The notes below the pieces were generated by a model. The model was given only the letters and a program-made list of their open reading frames with translations. It had not been told where the DNA came from and did not search any database. Position numbers and translations under genes: made by a program. From Bacteroidaceae bacterium (GTDB lineage: Bacteria; Bacteroidota; Bacteroidia; Bacteroidales; Bacteroidaceae): a stretch of DNA of 5,547 nt. This document shows positions 5,413 through 5,547 of the stretch, piece by piece (the stretch's first letter is position 1; every line of letters begins with the position of its first letter). Location of the stretch: assembly GCA_024695315.1 (NCBI GenBank), contig JAILIJ010000011.1:1-5547 (forward strand). The letters run 5' to 3'.

Positions 5413-5547
5413 ATGATTATACGATCAAAAGCCCCTTTACGCCTCGGTTTAGCAGGAGGCGGTAGCGATGTCAGTCCGTACAGCGACCTGTACGGCGGCC
5501 TCGTTTTGAATGCTACTATTAACTTATATGCGTATTGTACGATTGAA
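5413..5547 (+). CDS. hddA: GHMP kinase, probable D-glycero-alpha-D-manno-heptose 7-phosphate kinase (N-terminus only)
   Basis: Forty-five codons from ATG 5413 stay open to the right edge. The start MIIRSKAPLRLGLAGGGSD is the N-terminal signature of the HddA-like branch of the GHMP kinase superfamily. Family members have RAPLR followed by a GGGG- or AGGGSD-type turn. YGGLVLNATINLYAY (27-41) continues the first beta-hairpin, which helps bind the sugar phosphate. The Gly-rich ATP loop and the rest of the kinase lie outside the window. The family phosphorylates heptose 7-phosphate at C1 on the way to GDP-heptose for surface glycans or the S-layer. The gene has its own promoter and is divergent from the MBL/E2-E1 operon, so it is probably the resident chromosomal flank. 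Another sugar-kinase specificity cannot be excluded from 45 residues. Confidence 0.78.
   Translation, partial: MIIRSKAPLRLGLAGGGSDVSPYSDLYGGLVLNATINLYAYCTIE

Noticed and set aside
1..5547. CRISPR array, tRNA or rRNA
   Set aside because: No regularly spaced direct repeats and no tRNA or rRNA signature were found on either strand.

Overview
The window is AT-rich DNA that most likely comes from a Bacteroidales genome (Bacteroides, Prevotella or Parabacteroides type). The signs are weak or absent Shine-Dalgarno sequences before every start, a Bacteroidetes-style promoter (TTG, 20 bp, TATCTTTG) before the right-hand gene, and an N-terminus of GHMP sugar kinase type found in Bacteroidales.

Layout. 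From 4421 down to 1, and continuing off the left edge, runs a compact four-gene operon on the minus strand. In order it encodes a ComEC-like metallo-beta-lactamase (MBL) fold hydrolase (4421-3402), a four-helix membrane protein (3392-2652), a second, different MBL-fold hydrolase (2641-1505), and an E2-E1 (ubiquitin-conjugating plus ThiF-type activating) fusion protein (1508-1, truncated by the window). Gaps are 9 bp and 10 bp, then an ATGA overlap, so the genes are probably made together. A near-consensus sigma-54 (-24/-12) promoter lies upstream of the first gene. The predicted transcript starts at the base of a small hairpin.

The region 4428-5412 has no intact gene. It holds the operon promoter, a 23-bp-arm foldback whose ends look like IS3-family (IS150-group) tips placed back to back, and the decayed 3' end of a manA-type mannose-6-phosphate isomerase gene with stops, a frameshift and an internal deletion. 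At the right edge a plus-strand gene starts at 5413: a GHMP kinase best matched to D-glycero-alpha-D-manno-heptose 7-phosphate kinase (hddA), a surface-glycan precursor gene.

Interpretation. E2-E1 fusions of this kind are known from prokaryotic ubiquitin-like operons, including the Cap2 enzyme of type II CBASS. This operon shows no CD-NTase and no separate ubiquitin-like protein in view. Instead it pairs the conjugation enzyme with two MBL hydrolases and a membrane protein. The simplest model, which is inference, is an antiphage or stress-response module in which the E2-E1 enzyme modifies or primes an operon partner. MBL protein 2 is a candidate because it ends in a flexible Ser/Ala/Pro/Gly-rich tail. 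The membrane protein may act as the effector. The cassette lies beside a scarred, IS-marked stretch next to a housekeeping glycan gene, as expected of an accessory island.
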